Below are positions 17,401-27,783 of a stretch of DNA of 64,000 bases, one piece after another. The notes below the pieces were generated by a model. The model worked only from the letters and a program-made list of their open reading frames with translations, was not told the DNA's origin and did no database searches. Origin of the DNA: Lachnospiraceae bacterium (lineage in GTDB: Bacteria > Bacillota > Clostridia > Lachnospirales > Lachnospiraceae); assembly GCA_017518735.1 (NCBI GenBank), contig JAFWTY010000009.1, forward strand, positions 61,016 through 125,015. The letters are read 5' to 3'. Position numbers and translations under genes: made by a program. Numbering within the stretch: the first letter of the stretch is position 1; each line of letters begins with the position of its first letter.

Positions 17401-20100
17401 ATGGACAGCAACATTCTGATTGACGAGATTAACGATTCTTTGAATATCGGTGAAATTGAGAAACAGAAAGCCGAAGAAAACAATCGTGAGAACCGAGAGG
17501 AAATAAAGAGAAGGAATGTCAAATTTATCAAGGTCGAGCCGGATTTTGACGAGGATTTGACGTATTTTGCCGTGAATGATGACGGAAAAGTTTTTCCGGA
17601 TCTTTCTGCCATTAAGAAAGAGTTAAAGAAGTCCGGGACCACGCTTTATGTGTTTGACGGTACCGGCCTTCCTTATGCGTATAAAAATACAAAAGGGAAT
17701 ATTACCAGATCCGATGAACCGATCAGTTCCGAAGACCAGCTTCCCGGCAGCAGTTTTACACCGATGAAATCTGCGCTCCCGGAAGACATTGTGGCACAGG
17801 GAAATGCGAATCGTTTCACGAAATATTCGGATCTTCGTTCGGATGCTACGAAACTGGTCTCAAGCGAAAAAGAGAGAACAAGAGATTATGAAATAGAGAT
17901 TTCAAATCTTAACGCTGAAATTTCAAAACTTGAGAAACAGGCCCAGAAGATTGCTTCTCTTCCCAAGGAACCTTCGCTTGAGGGTGGAATCACAAAACCG
18001 ACAGAACCCGTAAAACCCGTGGAGCCGAAAGCTCCGGTGGAACCCGTCGCACCGAAGATGCCGGAAAAACCGGATATTGAGGTGCCTAATAACGATCTTT
18101 TAAAGGACCTGCCGAAAAAACCGGTCGAACCCATAGAGCCGTTAAAACCCCGTGAACCGGCGGCTCCTTTCAAACCGGTGGAACCAAAGAAACCGGAGGT
18201 TATGGTGGATTTGGAGGCAACAAAGGATTTAACATATCTGCCGGAACCGGAACTTAAGGTACCGGTGGACCCGGGTCCTGCACCGAGCTACTCCAAATTC
18301 GTGCTGTTTTTGTCCAGGCTGTTTTTAGGGCGCGATTCGCAGGCGTATACCAGAAGACTTGAATATGATGCAAGAAAGAATGCATTTGATGCAGACACCC
18401 TTGCATTCCCGGAAAAAAAGAAAGAATACGATCAAAAGAAGAAAGAGTTTGACGAACGGGAACAGCTGCTTGCCGAAAGAAATGCTACGATTATATACAA
18501 TCGTTCCATGGAAAAGTATAAAGCAGACATGAAGGTTTATCAGGAAGAATACAAGGTCTTCGAGGAGAATGAACTGAAGCCGTATCAGGAGAGCTTAGAA
18601 AAATACAACGAGGAATTCAATCAATACAAGGAGGAATATACCAAGTTTGAAGCGGCTTCCAAAGAATACGAGAATGCTCTGAAGAACTATGAAAAAGAAA
18701 CTCTCTTCAATGATGCCGATCGAAAGGCGGTGGAGAAAGAATACAACGAATACGTTGATAAAATGAAAGAGTACGATGATGCTGCCTCGAAGTATGATGT
18801 GGATTATGAAAAGTATCAGGCCGACTCCGTAAAGTTTAAGACTGACTTAGAGCAGTACGAAAAGGATGCAAACGAGTACGAAAAGCAGTCGAAACAGTAT
18901 GAGGAAGATTTAAAGACTTATGAGGCCGATTTGAAAAAATACAATGAGGCAGTAGAAAAATATCCCGGAGGAAAGGAAGCATACGAACAGCAAAGTAAGG
19001 AGTTCGAGGACAAGTTAAAAGAAGAGAAAATCTCTTTGGATGACTACCATAATATTTCAAAGAAGATTGAAAAAAAGAAAACGGACCTCGAAAATAAGAA
19101 GGAAGAACAGAAACGATTCAAAGAAAGCGTTGCGAAGGCGAAAAGCGAATATTCCAGATATGACGAAGCTGTTCACGAGGAGATCGACGGACTGAATTAT
19201 AACAAGGAAGAGGTGGAAGAATACCGTAATCACCTGGAAGTAAAACTCGAAGGCGTGGCGGATTTGATCGAGAATAATAAGATTACCAGAAAGAATCTTT
19301 TTGCAACGACATGGCTTTTGAAAAACGAATGTGAAGGCAAAACCATAGACAGTCCCGAAGTCGGAGAAAAAGTGCTTCAGTATATTGCGTGCAAGCAGGC
19401 TGAGAGGAGTATTCTGGAAAAGACGAACAACTACAGGATTGCAAATCCGGAAGCGGAAGGAACCATGATCCGGAACCTTAACAACGGTCAGGCGGTGTTA
19501 AAATTAAAGAACGACCCGTTGATTTCAACTATTTTTGAAAATCAGATGGATCAGCCGCTTAATATGGATTTGGTTGAGAAGCTTTACTTTGAACCGAACG
19601 ATCAGGTGAAGCAGGCCGTCAAAATTGTGGAAGCAAAACAGGATCTGAAAGCCATGATGGACGAGATGGAGGAGAAGTTCGGAAACAAGCCGATTGACGA
19701 AAGTAATTTTAGGGATTTTGTTCAGTGGAAGACTTGTGAGACTATATATAATAAACTGGATAAACATCCGAAACTTCTTTCGCAGGTAAAAATACTAAAA
19801 ACAGACTATTATGCGAACAGCGATATCCTCTCGAAAGAGTCCAGACTTCATAAGCTTTATGCGGAAGCTGCGGACCGGTATAAAGAAACGTTCAATTCGG
19901 TAGTCAAGAACCAGAGAGCTAAGGAAGAAGCAGTCAAGGATTTGCCGGAAAGCACCAAGCGTCTGATGCGTCTTAAAACCAATTATACGTTAAAAGATCT
20001 GGATAAATCGGTGAACAACCTTATGAAGCATAATGCCAAAGTTGCCAAGAAAAACGCAGGACCGGATAAGAAAGTAAAACCTTCCGGCCCCGTAAAATAG
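17401..20100 (+). CDS. Large proline-rich coiled-coil protein, unknown
   Basis: Not recognised. The 899-residue protein has no signal peptide. Order: an N-terminal region (1-160) with a charged helix, including VEPDFDEDLTYFAVNDDGKV; a short coiled coil; a Pro/Glu/Lys-rich stretch (about 190-300) of repeats like KPVEP and APVEPVAP; one short hydrophobic patch YSKFVLFLSRLFLG that is too brief and basic to call a membrane helix with confidence; then about 300 residues of coiled coil with repeated YxxxxxxYEK patterns; and a mostly helical C-terminal third. It is alone on its transcript and converges on the next gene with three bases between stops. A cytoskeletal or scaffold role is only a guess. 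Confidence 0.6.
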   Translation: MDSNILIDEINDSLNIGEIEKQKAEENNRENREEIKRRNVKFIKVEPDFDEDLTYFAVNDDGKVFPDLSAIKKELKKSGTTLYVFDGTGLPYAYKNTKGNITRSDEPISSEDQLPGSSFTPMKSALPEDIVAQGNANRFTKYSDLRSDATKLVSSEKERTRDYEIEISNLNAEISKLEKQAQKIASLPKEPSLEGGITKPTEPVKPVEPKAPVEPVAPKMPEKPDIEVPNNDLLKDLPKKPVEPIEPLKPREPAAPFKPVEPKKPEVMVDLEATKDLTYLPEPELKVPVDPGPAPSYSKFVLFLSRLFLGRDSQAYTRRLEYDARKNAFDADTLAFPEKKKEYDQKKKEFDEREQLLAERNATIIYNRSMEKYKADMKVYQEEYKVFEENELKPYQESLEKYNEEFNQYKEEYTKFEAASKEYENALKNYEKETLFNDADRKAVEKEYNEYVDKMKEYDDAASKYDVDYEKYQADSVKFKTDLEQYEKDANEYEKQSKQYEEDLKTYEADLKKYNEAVEKYPGGKEAYEQQSKEFEDKLKEEKISLDDYHNISKKIEKKKTDLENKKEEQKRFKESVAKAKSEYSRYDEAVHEEIDGLNYNKEEVEEYRNHLEVKLEGVADLIENNKITRKNLFATTWLLKNECEGKTIDSPEVGEKVLQYIACKQAERSILEKTNNYRIANPEAEGTMIRNLNNGQAVLKLKNDPLISTIFENQMDQPLNMDLVEKLYFEPNDQVKQAVKIVEAKQDLKAMMDEMEEKFGNKPIDESNFRDFVQWKTCETIYNKLDKHPKLLSQVKILKTDYYANSDILSKESRLHKLYAEAADRYKETFNSVVKNQRAKEEAVKDLPESTKRLMRLKTNYTLKDLDKSVNNLMKHNAKVAKKNAGPDKKVKPSGPVK

Positions 20101-20103
20101 TAT

Positions 20104-21774
20104 TTAAGAAAGACTGTTTAAAAACGGTACCAGGCCGTCGTGATTATTATCCAGAAAGGTAATATAATCGGCGGCTTTTTTTGCGCCTTTGGAGCCGTTG
20201 ACCAAAGCCACGCCGTGGGCGGCTTCGGAAAGCATGGAGATATCGTTGTCTTCATCTGCAAACGCATAGGAGTTCTCTTTGGGAATGCCTAGCAATTCGC
20301 ACATGGAAAGAAGAGCGGCACCCTTTCCGGAGGACAAAGGAATGACTTCCAAAAACATATCGCCGCTGAAAACGCACTGAACCCTGTCCCCGTATTTTTC
20401 CAGAATCTCCGTCTGGATGGGAACGAGTTTGGATTTCTCCGTTAAATGCATGATGATGATTTTATAGGGATTCGGCTCCTCTATCAGAACATCGTCTACC
20501 ACGCGGTAGCTGAGATTGACGTAGTTTCCGTAGTATTTTACTTCCTCGGTTTCTTTCTCCGTCAAAACTTCCGTATCGGTGTAAGTATGAAAATGTCTGC
20601 CGTAGGAGCGGATGATGTCACGGATGCCGGCAGCGGTTTCGTGGTCGAGGGTCTTTTTGAGCATGACTTCGCCGGTTGCCCAGTCGATGACACAACCTCC
20701 GTTGAAACAGCTTACCAAAGGCTTATATTCATCCAGTCCGAGTTTTACGATCAGTTTACTTGCACTGGAAAAAGGACGGCCTGTGGAAATGGTGATGCGA
20801 TGTCCTTTTTCCCTTACTTTATCAAGTTCTGCCTTTGTTGCAGGGGTGATGACCTTTTGGTCGTTGATCAATGTGCCGTCCAGATCGAAGGTCAAAAGGG
20901 CGGGAGACTGATTCTTCGGCTCGTAATCACGCATGTATTCTTTCTTGATTCCGTCCAGGAATTCTTCCGGAATAAAGAGTTTTCCCATACCGGTTCCAAG
21001 CTGAATGTGCGGCTTGTTGCTTCCGTGGAAATCGGAGCCGCCGGTCATCAGCAAATCATACTTCTTTGCCAGTGCACGAATCTGTCTTTCATCAGCACCC
21101 TGATAGGTGCTGTATACCGTTTCAATGCCGGCAAGTCCGGCTTCTTTTAAAGAAGCAACCAGACGGTCAAGTTTATCATCGGAGAAACCATAGATAATAG
21201 GATGCGCCAAAACAGGCACACCGCCGACTTTGCGGATTATCCGCACGGCATCTTCGGGCAATACTTTTTCACGATGTACGTAGGTAGGGCAGCGGTCGCC
21301 GAGATAACGACTGAAGGCTTCCTGCATGGAAGAGACGTCACCCGCATCCACAAGAAAACGTGCAAAGTGTGCACGTGTCAGAATTGTTTCCGGAGTTACG
21401 GAGGCACGAAGAGCTTCGTAGGTAATGGAAAGACCGGCATCGTGAAGTCGCTCGCACATTTTGATATTACGGTCTTCACGTTTCCAGATCAGTTCCGATA
21501 AGAAGTCCTGAAGCTCAGGACGATGATAGTTGATATAGTATCCCAGGATGTGGATATCTTTGCCCGGGATGGCAGTGGTAATCTCAATTCCTGGAACCAC
21601 TTCCACAGGGGAATCCGCAGAGAGCTTAAGGAGCTCATCCAGTCCCTTGGTGGCATCATGGTCGGTCAACGCAAAAGCGGCCAGCCCGCGTTCTTCTGCG
21701 AGTTTCAGAAGTTCCGCCGGGGTCATGGTACCGTCCGAATATGTGGAATGTACGTGTAAATCTATTGCTCTCAT
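20104..21774 (-). CDS. PHP phosphoesterase fused to Cof-type HAD phosphatase
   Basis: Two hydrolases in one 556-residue chain. Residues 1-280 are a PHP domain like TrpH/RNase AM (HVHSTYSDG, LTDHD, PGIEIT, VLAHP, GGSDFHG), a family that removes phosphate from 3',5'-nucleoside bisphosphates or trims RNA 5' ends. Residues about 290-556 are a Cof-type HAD hydrolase (FDLDGTL, STGRPFSSA, SSGKGAAL, FADEDND). Such Cof domains dephosphorylate sugar phosphates or cofactors. The fusion suggests linked steps of nucleotide or cofactor recycling. No terminator is seen in the three bases before the convergent gene. Upstream lies the ABC-F gene with its own terminator. Confidence 0.88.
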   Translation of the reverse strand: MRAIDLHVHSTYSDGTMTPAELLKLAEERGLAAFALTDHDATKGLDELLKLSADSPVEVVPGIEITTAIPGKDIHILGYYINYHRPELQDFLSELIWKREDRNIKMCERLHDAGLSITYEALRASVTPETILTRAHFARFLVDAGDVSSMQEAFSRYLGDRCPTYVHREKVLPEDAVRIIRKVGGVPVLAHPIIYGFSDDKLDRLVASLKEAGLAGIETVYSTYQGADERQIRALAKKYDLLMTGGSDFHGSNKPHIQLGTGMGKLFIPEEFLDGIKKEYMRDYEPKNQSPALLTFDLDGTLINDQKVITPATKAELDKVREKGHRITISTGRPFSSASKLIVKLGLDEYKPLVSCFNGGCVIDWATGEVMLKKTLDHETAAGIRDIIRSYGRHFHTYTDTEVLTEKETEEVKYYGNYVNLSYRVVDDVLIEEPNPYKIIIMHLTEKSKLVPIQTEILEKYGDRVQCVFSGDMFLEVIPLSSGKGAALLSMCELLGIPKENSYAFADEDNDISMLSEAAHGVALVNGSKGAKKAADYITFLDNNHDGLVPFLNSLS

Positions 21775-21792
21775 TCGTATCTCCGTATTAAT

Positions 21793-21821
21793 AAACAGGG
21801 CCCCGGTCAGAGGCCCCGTTT
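21793..21821 (-). terminator. Terminator of the ABC-F gene
   Basis: On the minus strand a GC-rich stem, AACGGGGCC pairing with GGCCC-TGTT around a TGACC-centred loop, starts just after the stop codon of the ABC-F gene and is followed by a short T-rich stretch. Confidence 0.7.
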
Positions 21822-21824
21822 GTT

Positions 21825-23462
21825 TTAGTTCTCATCATCCTCGCGCTTTGCGATATAGATGGTTCTCTTACGTGCCATTTCATCACTTTCGAGGTATTCG
21901 TCGTAGGTGGTCATCTTATCGATCAAGGATCCGTTCGGCAGGATTTCCATAATGCGGTTTGCCGTGGTCTGTACGAACTGATGGTCATGACAGGAGAAGA
22001 GTTCTACACCCGGGAACTTAATAAGTCCGTTGTTCAAAGCGGTGATGGACTCCATATCCAAATGGTTGGTCGGCTCGTCCAAGATTAAGCAGTTTGCGCC
22101 ACTGATCATCATTTTGGAAAGAAGGCAACGAACCTTCTCACCACCGGAGAGGATGCGTACTTTCTTGACTCCGTCTTCACCTGCAAAAAGCATACGGCCC
22201 AAGAATCCGCGGACATAGGTGATGTCCTTGACGGGAGAGTAACCCATGAGCCAGTCTGCGATGGTTAAGTCGTTATCGAATTCCTTGGTGTTATCCTTCG
22301 GGAAGTAAGCTAAGGAAGTAGTAACACCCCACTTATATGTTCCTTCGTCGGGTTCCAGCTCTCCTGCGAGAATCTGGAAGAGTGTGGTTTTTGCGATTTC
22401 GTTGCTTCCTACGAAAGCTACTTTATCGTCACGGTTTAAGATAAAGGAGATGTTGTCCAGAACCTTTTCTCCGTTGATCGTCTTGCTGATGCCTTCCACG
22501 GTAAGTACTTCGTTTCCGATTTCACGGTCGGGTCTGAAGTCGATGTAAGGATACTTACGGCTGGAGGGCTTGATGGTATCGAGCTCGATCTTTTCCAAAG
22601 CTCTCTTTCTGGAAGTTGCCTGCTTGGACTTGGAAGCATTCGCGGAGAAACGGGAGATAAATTCCTGTAACTCTTTGATTTTTTCTTCTTTTTTACGGTT
22701 TGCTTCCTTCATCTGACGAATGAGCAACTGGCTGGATTCATACCAGAAATCGTAGTTGCCGGCATAGAGCTGAATCTTACCATAGTCGATGTCCGCGGTA
22801 TGAGTGCAGACTTTATTTAAGAAATAACGGTCGTGGGAAACCACGATGACGGTATTTTCAAAGTTGATGAGGAATTCTTCCAGCCATGCGATAGCATCGA
22901 GGTCCAAGTGGTTGGTAGGCTCGTCGAGAAGAAGGATATCGGGGTTACCGAAAAGTGCCTTCGCAAGGAGCACCTTCACCTTTAAGTTACCGTTGAGGTC
23001 CTTCATCATGGAGTAATGGTACTCGGTGTCAACACCGAGACCGTTCAAAAGGTTTGCTGCGTTGGATTCGGCTTCCCAACCATCCATTTCCGCAAATTCG
23101 CCTTCGAGTTCGCTGGCGCGGATTCCGTCTTCATCGGAGAAGTCTTCCTTTGCATAAATGGCATCCTTTTCCTTCATAACCTCATATAATCTGGGGTTAC
23201 CGAGGATTACGGTATCCATTACGGTGTATTCATCATATTTGAAGTGGTCCTGTTCGAGGACGGAAAGACGCTGGCCGGGTGTGATGACGATATCACCGGT
23301 CGTGGTTTCGAGTTCTCCGGAGAGGATACGAAGGAAGGTGGATTTTCCCGCACCGTTGGCTCCGATCAAGCCGTAGCAGTTGCCTTCCGTAAATTTGATG
23401 TTTACTTCCTCAAAAAGCGCTTTCTTTCCGAATCTTAAGGAAACATTGTTTGCTGAAATCAT
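21825..23462 (-). CDS. ybiT: ABC-F family ATPase, YbiT type
   Basis: Soluble protein with two ABC domains and a linker, the ABC-F class that acts on ribosomes. Domain 1 has Walker A GANGAGKS and LLLDEPTNHLDLD, but its signature is degenerate (LNGNLKVKV instead of LSGG), as in the YbiT subgroup. The charged linker is at about 240-290. Domain 2 has the unusual P-loop GSNEIAKTT, an intact LSGGEKVR and LILDEPTNHLDMES. Length 545 fits YbiT. No antibiotic-resistance extension is seen. It is probably monocistronic, bounded by terminators on both sides. Confidence 0.88.
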   Translation of the reverse strand: MISANNVSLRFGKKALFEEVNIKFTEGNCYGLIGANGAGKSTFLRILSGELETTTGDIVITPGQRLSVLEQDHFKYDEYTVMDTVILGNPRLYEVMKEKDAIYAKEDFSDEDGIRASELEGEFAEMDGWEAESNAANLLNGLGVDTEYHYSMMKDLNGNLKVKVLLAKALFGNPDILLLDEPTNHLDLDAIAWLEEFLINFENTVIVVSHDRYFLNKVCTHTADIDYGKIQLYAGNYDFWYESSQLLIRQMKEANRKKEEKIKELQEFISRFSANASKSKQATSRKRALEKIELDTIKPSSRKYPYIDFRPDREIGNEVLTVEGISKTINGEKVLDNISFILNRDDKVAFVGSNEIAKTTLFQILAGELEPDEGTYKWGVTTSLAYFPKDNTKEFDNDLTIADWLMGYSPVKDITYVRGFLGRMLFAGEDGVKKVRILSGGEKVRCLLSKMMISGANCLILDEPTNHLDMESITALNNGLIKFPGVELFSCHDHQFVQTTANRIMEILPNGSLIDKMTTYDEYLESDEMARKRTIYIAKREDDEN

Positions 23463-23506
23463 AAATCAAAATCCTTTCTTGAATGGTGCTTTGCTATTCC
23501 CGTAAA

Positions 23507-23526
23507 AAGCAGGCCGAAGCCTGCTT
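23507..23526 (-). terminator. Terminator of the diguanylate cyclase gene
   Basis: On the minus strand, AAGCAGGC-TTCG-GCCTGCTT is a perfect 8-bp stem with a stable UUCG loop, followed by T's, 35 bases after the stop codon. The remaining 23463-23506 holds the ABC-F upstream region. Confidence 0.85.
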
Positions 23527-23560
23527 ATTTATTCAACTACATTTGTATTTGAATGAAAGT

Positions 23561-24682
23561 TTATTCTTTCATATCCTGGCTTACCACCTGGTTTCTGCCG
23601 TGTTCCTTACCATAGTAAAGTCTGGTGTCGGCCAACTGGATCAAGTCTTCAATACGGTAGGAGAGTTCTGCCTGTGCAACACCGAAGGTCATCGTAACTT
23701 TTACCGGCTGTCCTTCATGCATTACTTCGGTCGCCTCAATGTTTCCGCGCATACGTTCCGCAATGGCGGCCGCGGTCTGAAGACGTCCGTCAATGACAAT
23801 CAGGATTTCCTCACCACCCCAGCGGCATACAAAGTCGGTATCGCGAAGCTGAGAGGAAATCATATTTGCAACGGTGACAAGAACTTTGTCTCCGCAGTCA
23901 TGTCCGTATACATCGTTTACTTTTTTGAAATGGTCGATATCGCAAAGGATGACGGAGAACGGATGGTTATCCGATTTTAAACTCTGCATGGATAAGTTTA
24001 AACGTTCCATCATACTTCTGCGGTTTGCAAGTTTTGTCAGAGGGTCTTTTCTTGCCACTTCCACGAGCTGCTGGTTTCTGCGAAGCAACTGGGAGTTGTT
24101 GGATTTCATCTCCCATACGAACAGAAGAGAGAAGACTAGCGTAAAGAAAAATGCAACTGCCGCATTAAACAGACGAACAACCAGAGTGAAGATCGGTCTT
24201 GCGCTCAATACGTCCGGAATCGTAAAGAAAGGCTCCGAAACGATGATTGTAAAGAAGACCAGCAAGGTAATAAACGAGAAAATATAGCAGTAAGCCGCCG
24301 GATGTTTCATTTCCTTCACGGTGGAAGTGATGTAGAAAATCGTCGGAATCATTGCAAAGCAGTAGAGCGAGTAGCCCAGCATGGAGCCGTACGTAAAGGA
24401 AATCAGCGTAACGGCAAGCAGCACTTCGATTTCGGAAATGAGACTAACCATGAGGTAGTGTTTTTTGCGTGCAAGCGAAATCAGTCCGAAATACAGAAGA
24501 ACCGAAAGAATATTAAACGTAATCAAAAGGCTGTTGTGGAGAATAATGAAAAAGACAGCGGATACGGTGTGTACAAAAGCAAACGCGGAAAAAATATAAG
24601 TAAATTTTCTGCGATCGGAAAGTACCTCTTCTCCTCTGGAAAGGCTGGCTATATAGTTATAGATTCCTTTAAAAAACTTCAT
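23561..24682 (-). CDS. Membrane diguanylate cyclase (GGDEF)
   Basis: Makes cyclic di-GMP. Residues 30-210 hold about six hydrophobic helices (for example FTYIFSAFAFVHTVSAVFF and YCYIFSFITLLVFFTIIV), forming an integral membrane sensor of unknown ligand. A linker with KDPLTKLANRR leads into the GGDEF domain: CDIDHFKKVNDVYGHDCGD, the active-site loop written GGEEI, and FGVA. The product-inhibition I-site RxxD (RDTD) lies exactly five residues before GGEEI, so feedback control is likely. GGAG precedes the ATG on the minus strand. It diverges from groES. Confidence 0.93.
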   Translation of the reverse strand: MKFFKGIYNYIASLSRGEEVLSDRRKFTYIFSAFAFVHTVSAVFFIILHNSLLITFNILSVLLYFGLISLARKKHYLMVSLISEIEVLLAVTLISFTYGSMLGYSLYCFAMIPTIFYITSTVKEMKHPAAYCYIFSFITLLVFFTIIVSEPFFTIPDVLSARPIFTLVVRLFNAAVAFFFTLVFSLLFVWEMKSNNSQLLRRNQQLVEVARKDPLTKLANRRSMMERLNLSMQSLKSDNHPFSVILCDIDHFKKVNDVYGHDCGDKVLVTVANMISSQLRDTDFVCRWGGEEILIVIDGRLQTAAAIAERMRGNIEATEVMHEGQPVKVTMTFGVAQAELSYRIEDLIQLADTRLYYGKEHGRNQVVSQDMKE

Positions 24683-24853
24683 TATGAACAGTTCTCCGAA
24701 AAATGATGGGAATCAAAAAAAGATTGCCCATAAAACTTCATCCTATATACTACCACGAATAATAAAAAAAAGGAATAAAGATTAAAAAAGAATTAAAAAT
24801 AGGTGCATTTTTGCAAAGAAGACGGAAATAATAAAAAAACCGCAAGATAACAC

Positions 24854-24883
24854 TTGCAAAAAAGAAAGAAAAGAACTATTATT
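24854..24883 (+). promoter_or_regulatory. groESL promoter
   Basis: TTGCAA (24854-24859) and TATTAT (24878-24883) with an 18-bp spacer, just upstream of the CIRCE element. The AT-rich stretch 24683-24850 between the divergent genes shows no gene. Confidence 0.65.
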
Positions 24884-24893
24884 ATTCACGTGA

Positions 24894-24920
24894 TTAGCAC
24901 TCACGTCAAATGAGTGCTAA
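24894..24920 (+). promoter_or_regulatory. CIRCE operator (HrcA binding site)
   Basis: TTAGCACTC (24894-24902), nine bases, GAGTGCTAA (24912-24920): a perfect match to the CIRCE inverted repeat bound by HrcA. Placed between promoter and groES, it represses the chaperonin operon until heat or misfolding stress. Confidence 0.98.
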
Positions 24921-24973
24921 TCAAAAGACAAAAACAATATAAAATGTAAGTAAAAATAGAAGGAGGCATTACC

Positions 24974-25261
24974 ATGAGCAAATTGGTACCACTTGGAGAC
25001 AAGGTTGTTTTAAAGCAGCTTGAGGCGGAAGAAACCACCGCATCCGGAATTGTTCTCCCCGGACAGAATAAGGAAAAACCTCAGCAGGCAGAAGTTGTTG
25101 CTGTAGGACCCGGAACCCTTCCCGACGGAAAAGAAGTGAAGATGGAAGTAGCAGTCGGAGATCAGGTAATCTATTCCAAATATACCGGAACCGAAGTAAA
25201 GATTGAGGACGAGGAATTCATTATCGTAAAACAGTCCGACATTCTTGCAATTTTAAAATAA
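24974..25261 (+). CDS. groES: Co-chaperonin GroES
   Basis: Ten-kilodalton lid of the GroEL folding chamber. The 95 residues begin LVPLGDKVVLKQLEAEE, include the mobile loop TTASGIVLPGQNKEKPQQ and end DEEFIIVKQSDILAIL. A strong AGAAGGAGG precedes the ATG. First gene of the CIRCE-controlled groESL operon; groEL follows after 30 bases. Confidence 0.98.
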   Translation: MSKLVPLGDKVVLKQLEAEETTASGIVLPGQNKEKPQQAEVVAVGPGTLPDGKEVKMEVAVGDQVIYSKYTGTEVKIEDEEFIIVKQSDILAILK

Positions 25262-26917
<1,656 letters not shown>

Positions 26918-26960
26918 TCCCGAAAGGTTGCATTTTTTGAGAAAAAATGGTAACTTTAAA

Positions 26961-26990
26961 GGTGCTTGTCGTCTTCGGACGACAGGCACC
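26961..26990 (+). terminator. Terminator of groESL
   Basis: A 13-bp stem GGTGCTTGTCGTC / GACGACAGGCACC with one G-T pair and a UUCG loop; the T run starts six bases later. Confidence 0.75.
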
Positions 26991-27032
26991 GAATAGTTTT
27001 TAGAATTAACAGGATTTAGGGAGAGAAAAAAC

Positions 27033-27767
27033 ATGAAAAAGTTATTATCCGTAGTACTTTCCGCTTCTCTACTCGGTCTGGCTTTGGTCGGAACCGGATG
27101 CGGTGAAAAGAAAGAACTTGTTATGGCTACCAATGCAGAGTTCCCGCCTTATGAGTATCATGACGGCGATGCAATTGTAGGTATCGATGCTGAAATCGCT
27201 CAGGCAATTGCAGATGAAATGGGAAGAACTCTCGTAATCGAAGATATGGCTTTTGATTCCATCATTACCGCTGTACAGACCGGAAAGGCTGACATGGGTG
27301 TTGCCGGAATGACCATTACCGAAGACCGTCTTGAGAACGTAGATTTCTCTACTCCGTATGCAACAGCTGCTCAGGTTATCATCGTAAAAGATGATTCCGA
27401 TATCGCAAGCCCTGATGATCTTGCAGGAAAGACCATCGGTGTTCAGCTCGGAACTACCGGTGATATCTATGCGGAAGAAATCGAGAATGCAAGCATTGAA
27501 AAGTACAACAAGGGATTTGAAGCTGTTCAGGCACTTACCCAGGGCAAGGTTGATGCCGTTATCATCGATAACGAGCCTGCTAAGGTTTTTGTTTCCCAGA
27601 ACGAAGGCATCAAGATTCTTGACGAAGCTTATACTTATGAAGAGTATGCAATTGCTGTAAAGAAGGGTAACACCGAACTGTTAAACCAGATTAACGCAGC
27701 AATCGAAAAACTCCAGGAGAGCGGAAAACTTCAGGAGATCGTTGACAAGTATATCGTAGCAGAATAA
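27033..27767 (+). CDS. Amino-acid ABC transporter, substrate-binding lipoprotein
   Basis: Extracellular receptor of a polar amino-acid importer. The N-terminus is a lipoprotein signal (MKKLLSVVLSASLLGLALVG then TGCGEK), with cysteine about residue 24 as lipid anchor. The mature protein is a type 3 SBP: MATNAEFPPYEYHDGDAIVGIDAEIAQ, DMGVAGMTIT and a typical IGVQLGTTGDIY. The second lobe contains AVIIDNEPAKVFV. Permease and ATPase genes follow directly, a complete three-gene system. The substrate (Gln, His, cystine or similar) cannot be set by eye. Confidence 0.93.
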   Translation: MKKLLSVVLSASLLGLALVGTGCGEKKELVMATNAEFPPYEYHDGDAIVGIDAEIAQAIADEMGRTLVIEDMAFDSIITAVQTGKADMGVAGMTITEDRLENVDFSTPYATAAQVIIVKDDSDIASPDDLAGKTIGVQLGTTGDIYAEEIENASIEKYNKGFEAVQALTQGKVDAVIIDNEPAKVFVSQNEGIKILDEAYTYEEYAIAVKKGNTELLNQINAAIEKLQESGKLQEIVDKYIVAE

Positions 27768-27783
27768 TTTCCAAGGTGTAGAT

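Noticed and set aside
17153..17642. Minus-strand frames in the gap before the coiled-coil gene
   Set aside because: No plausible ribosome site, atypical composition, and they run into the start of the plus-strand gene.
20446..21150. 234-codon plus-strand frame over the PHP-HAD gene
   Set aside because: The minus-strand gene has all catalytic motifs of two families; the opposite frame shows none.
21825..23462. Antibiotic-resistance ABC-F (Vga/Lsa/OptrA type)
   Set aside because: Degenerate first signature and overall layout match YbiT, and no long resistance-type interdomain extension is seen.
24683..24850. Small RNA or gene in the AT-rich gap before groES
   Set aside because: No open frame with a ribosome site and no stable hairpin; only upstream regions of the two divergent genes are supported.
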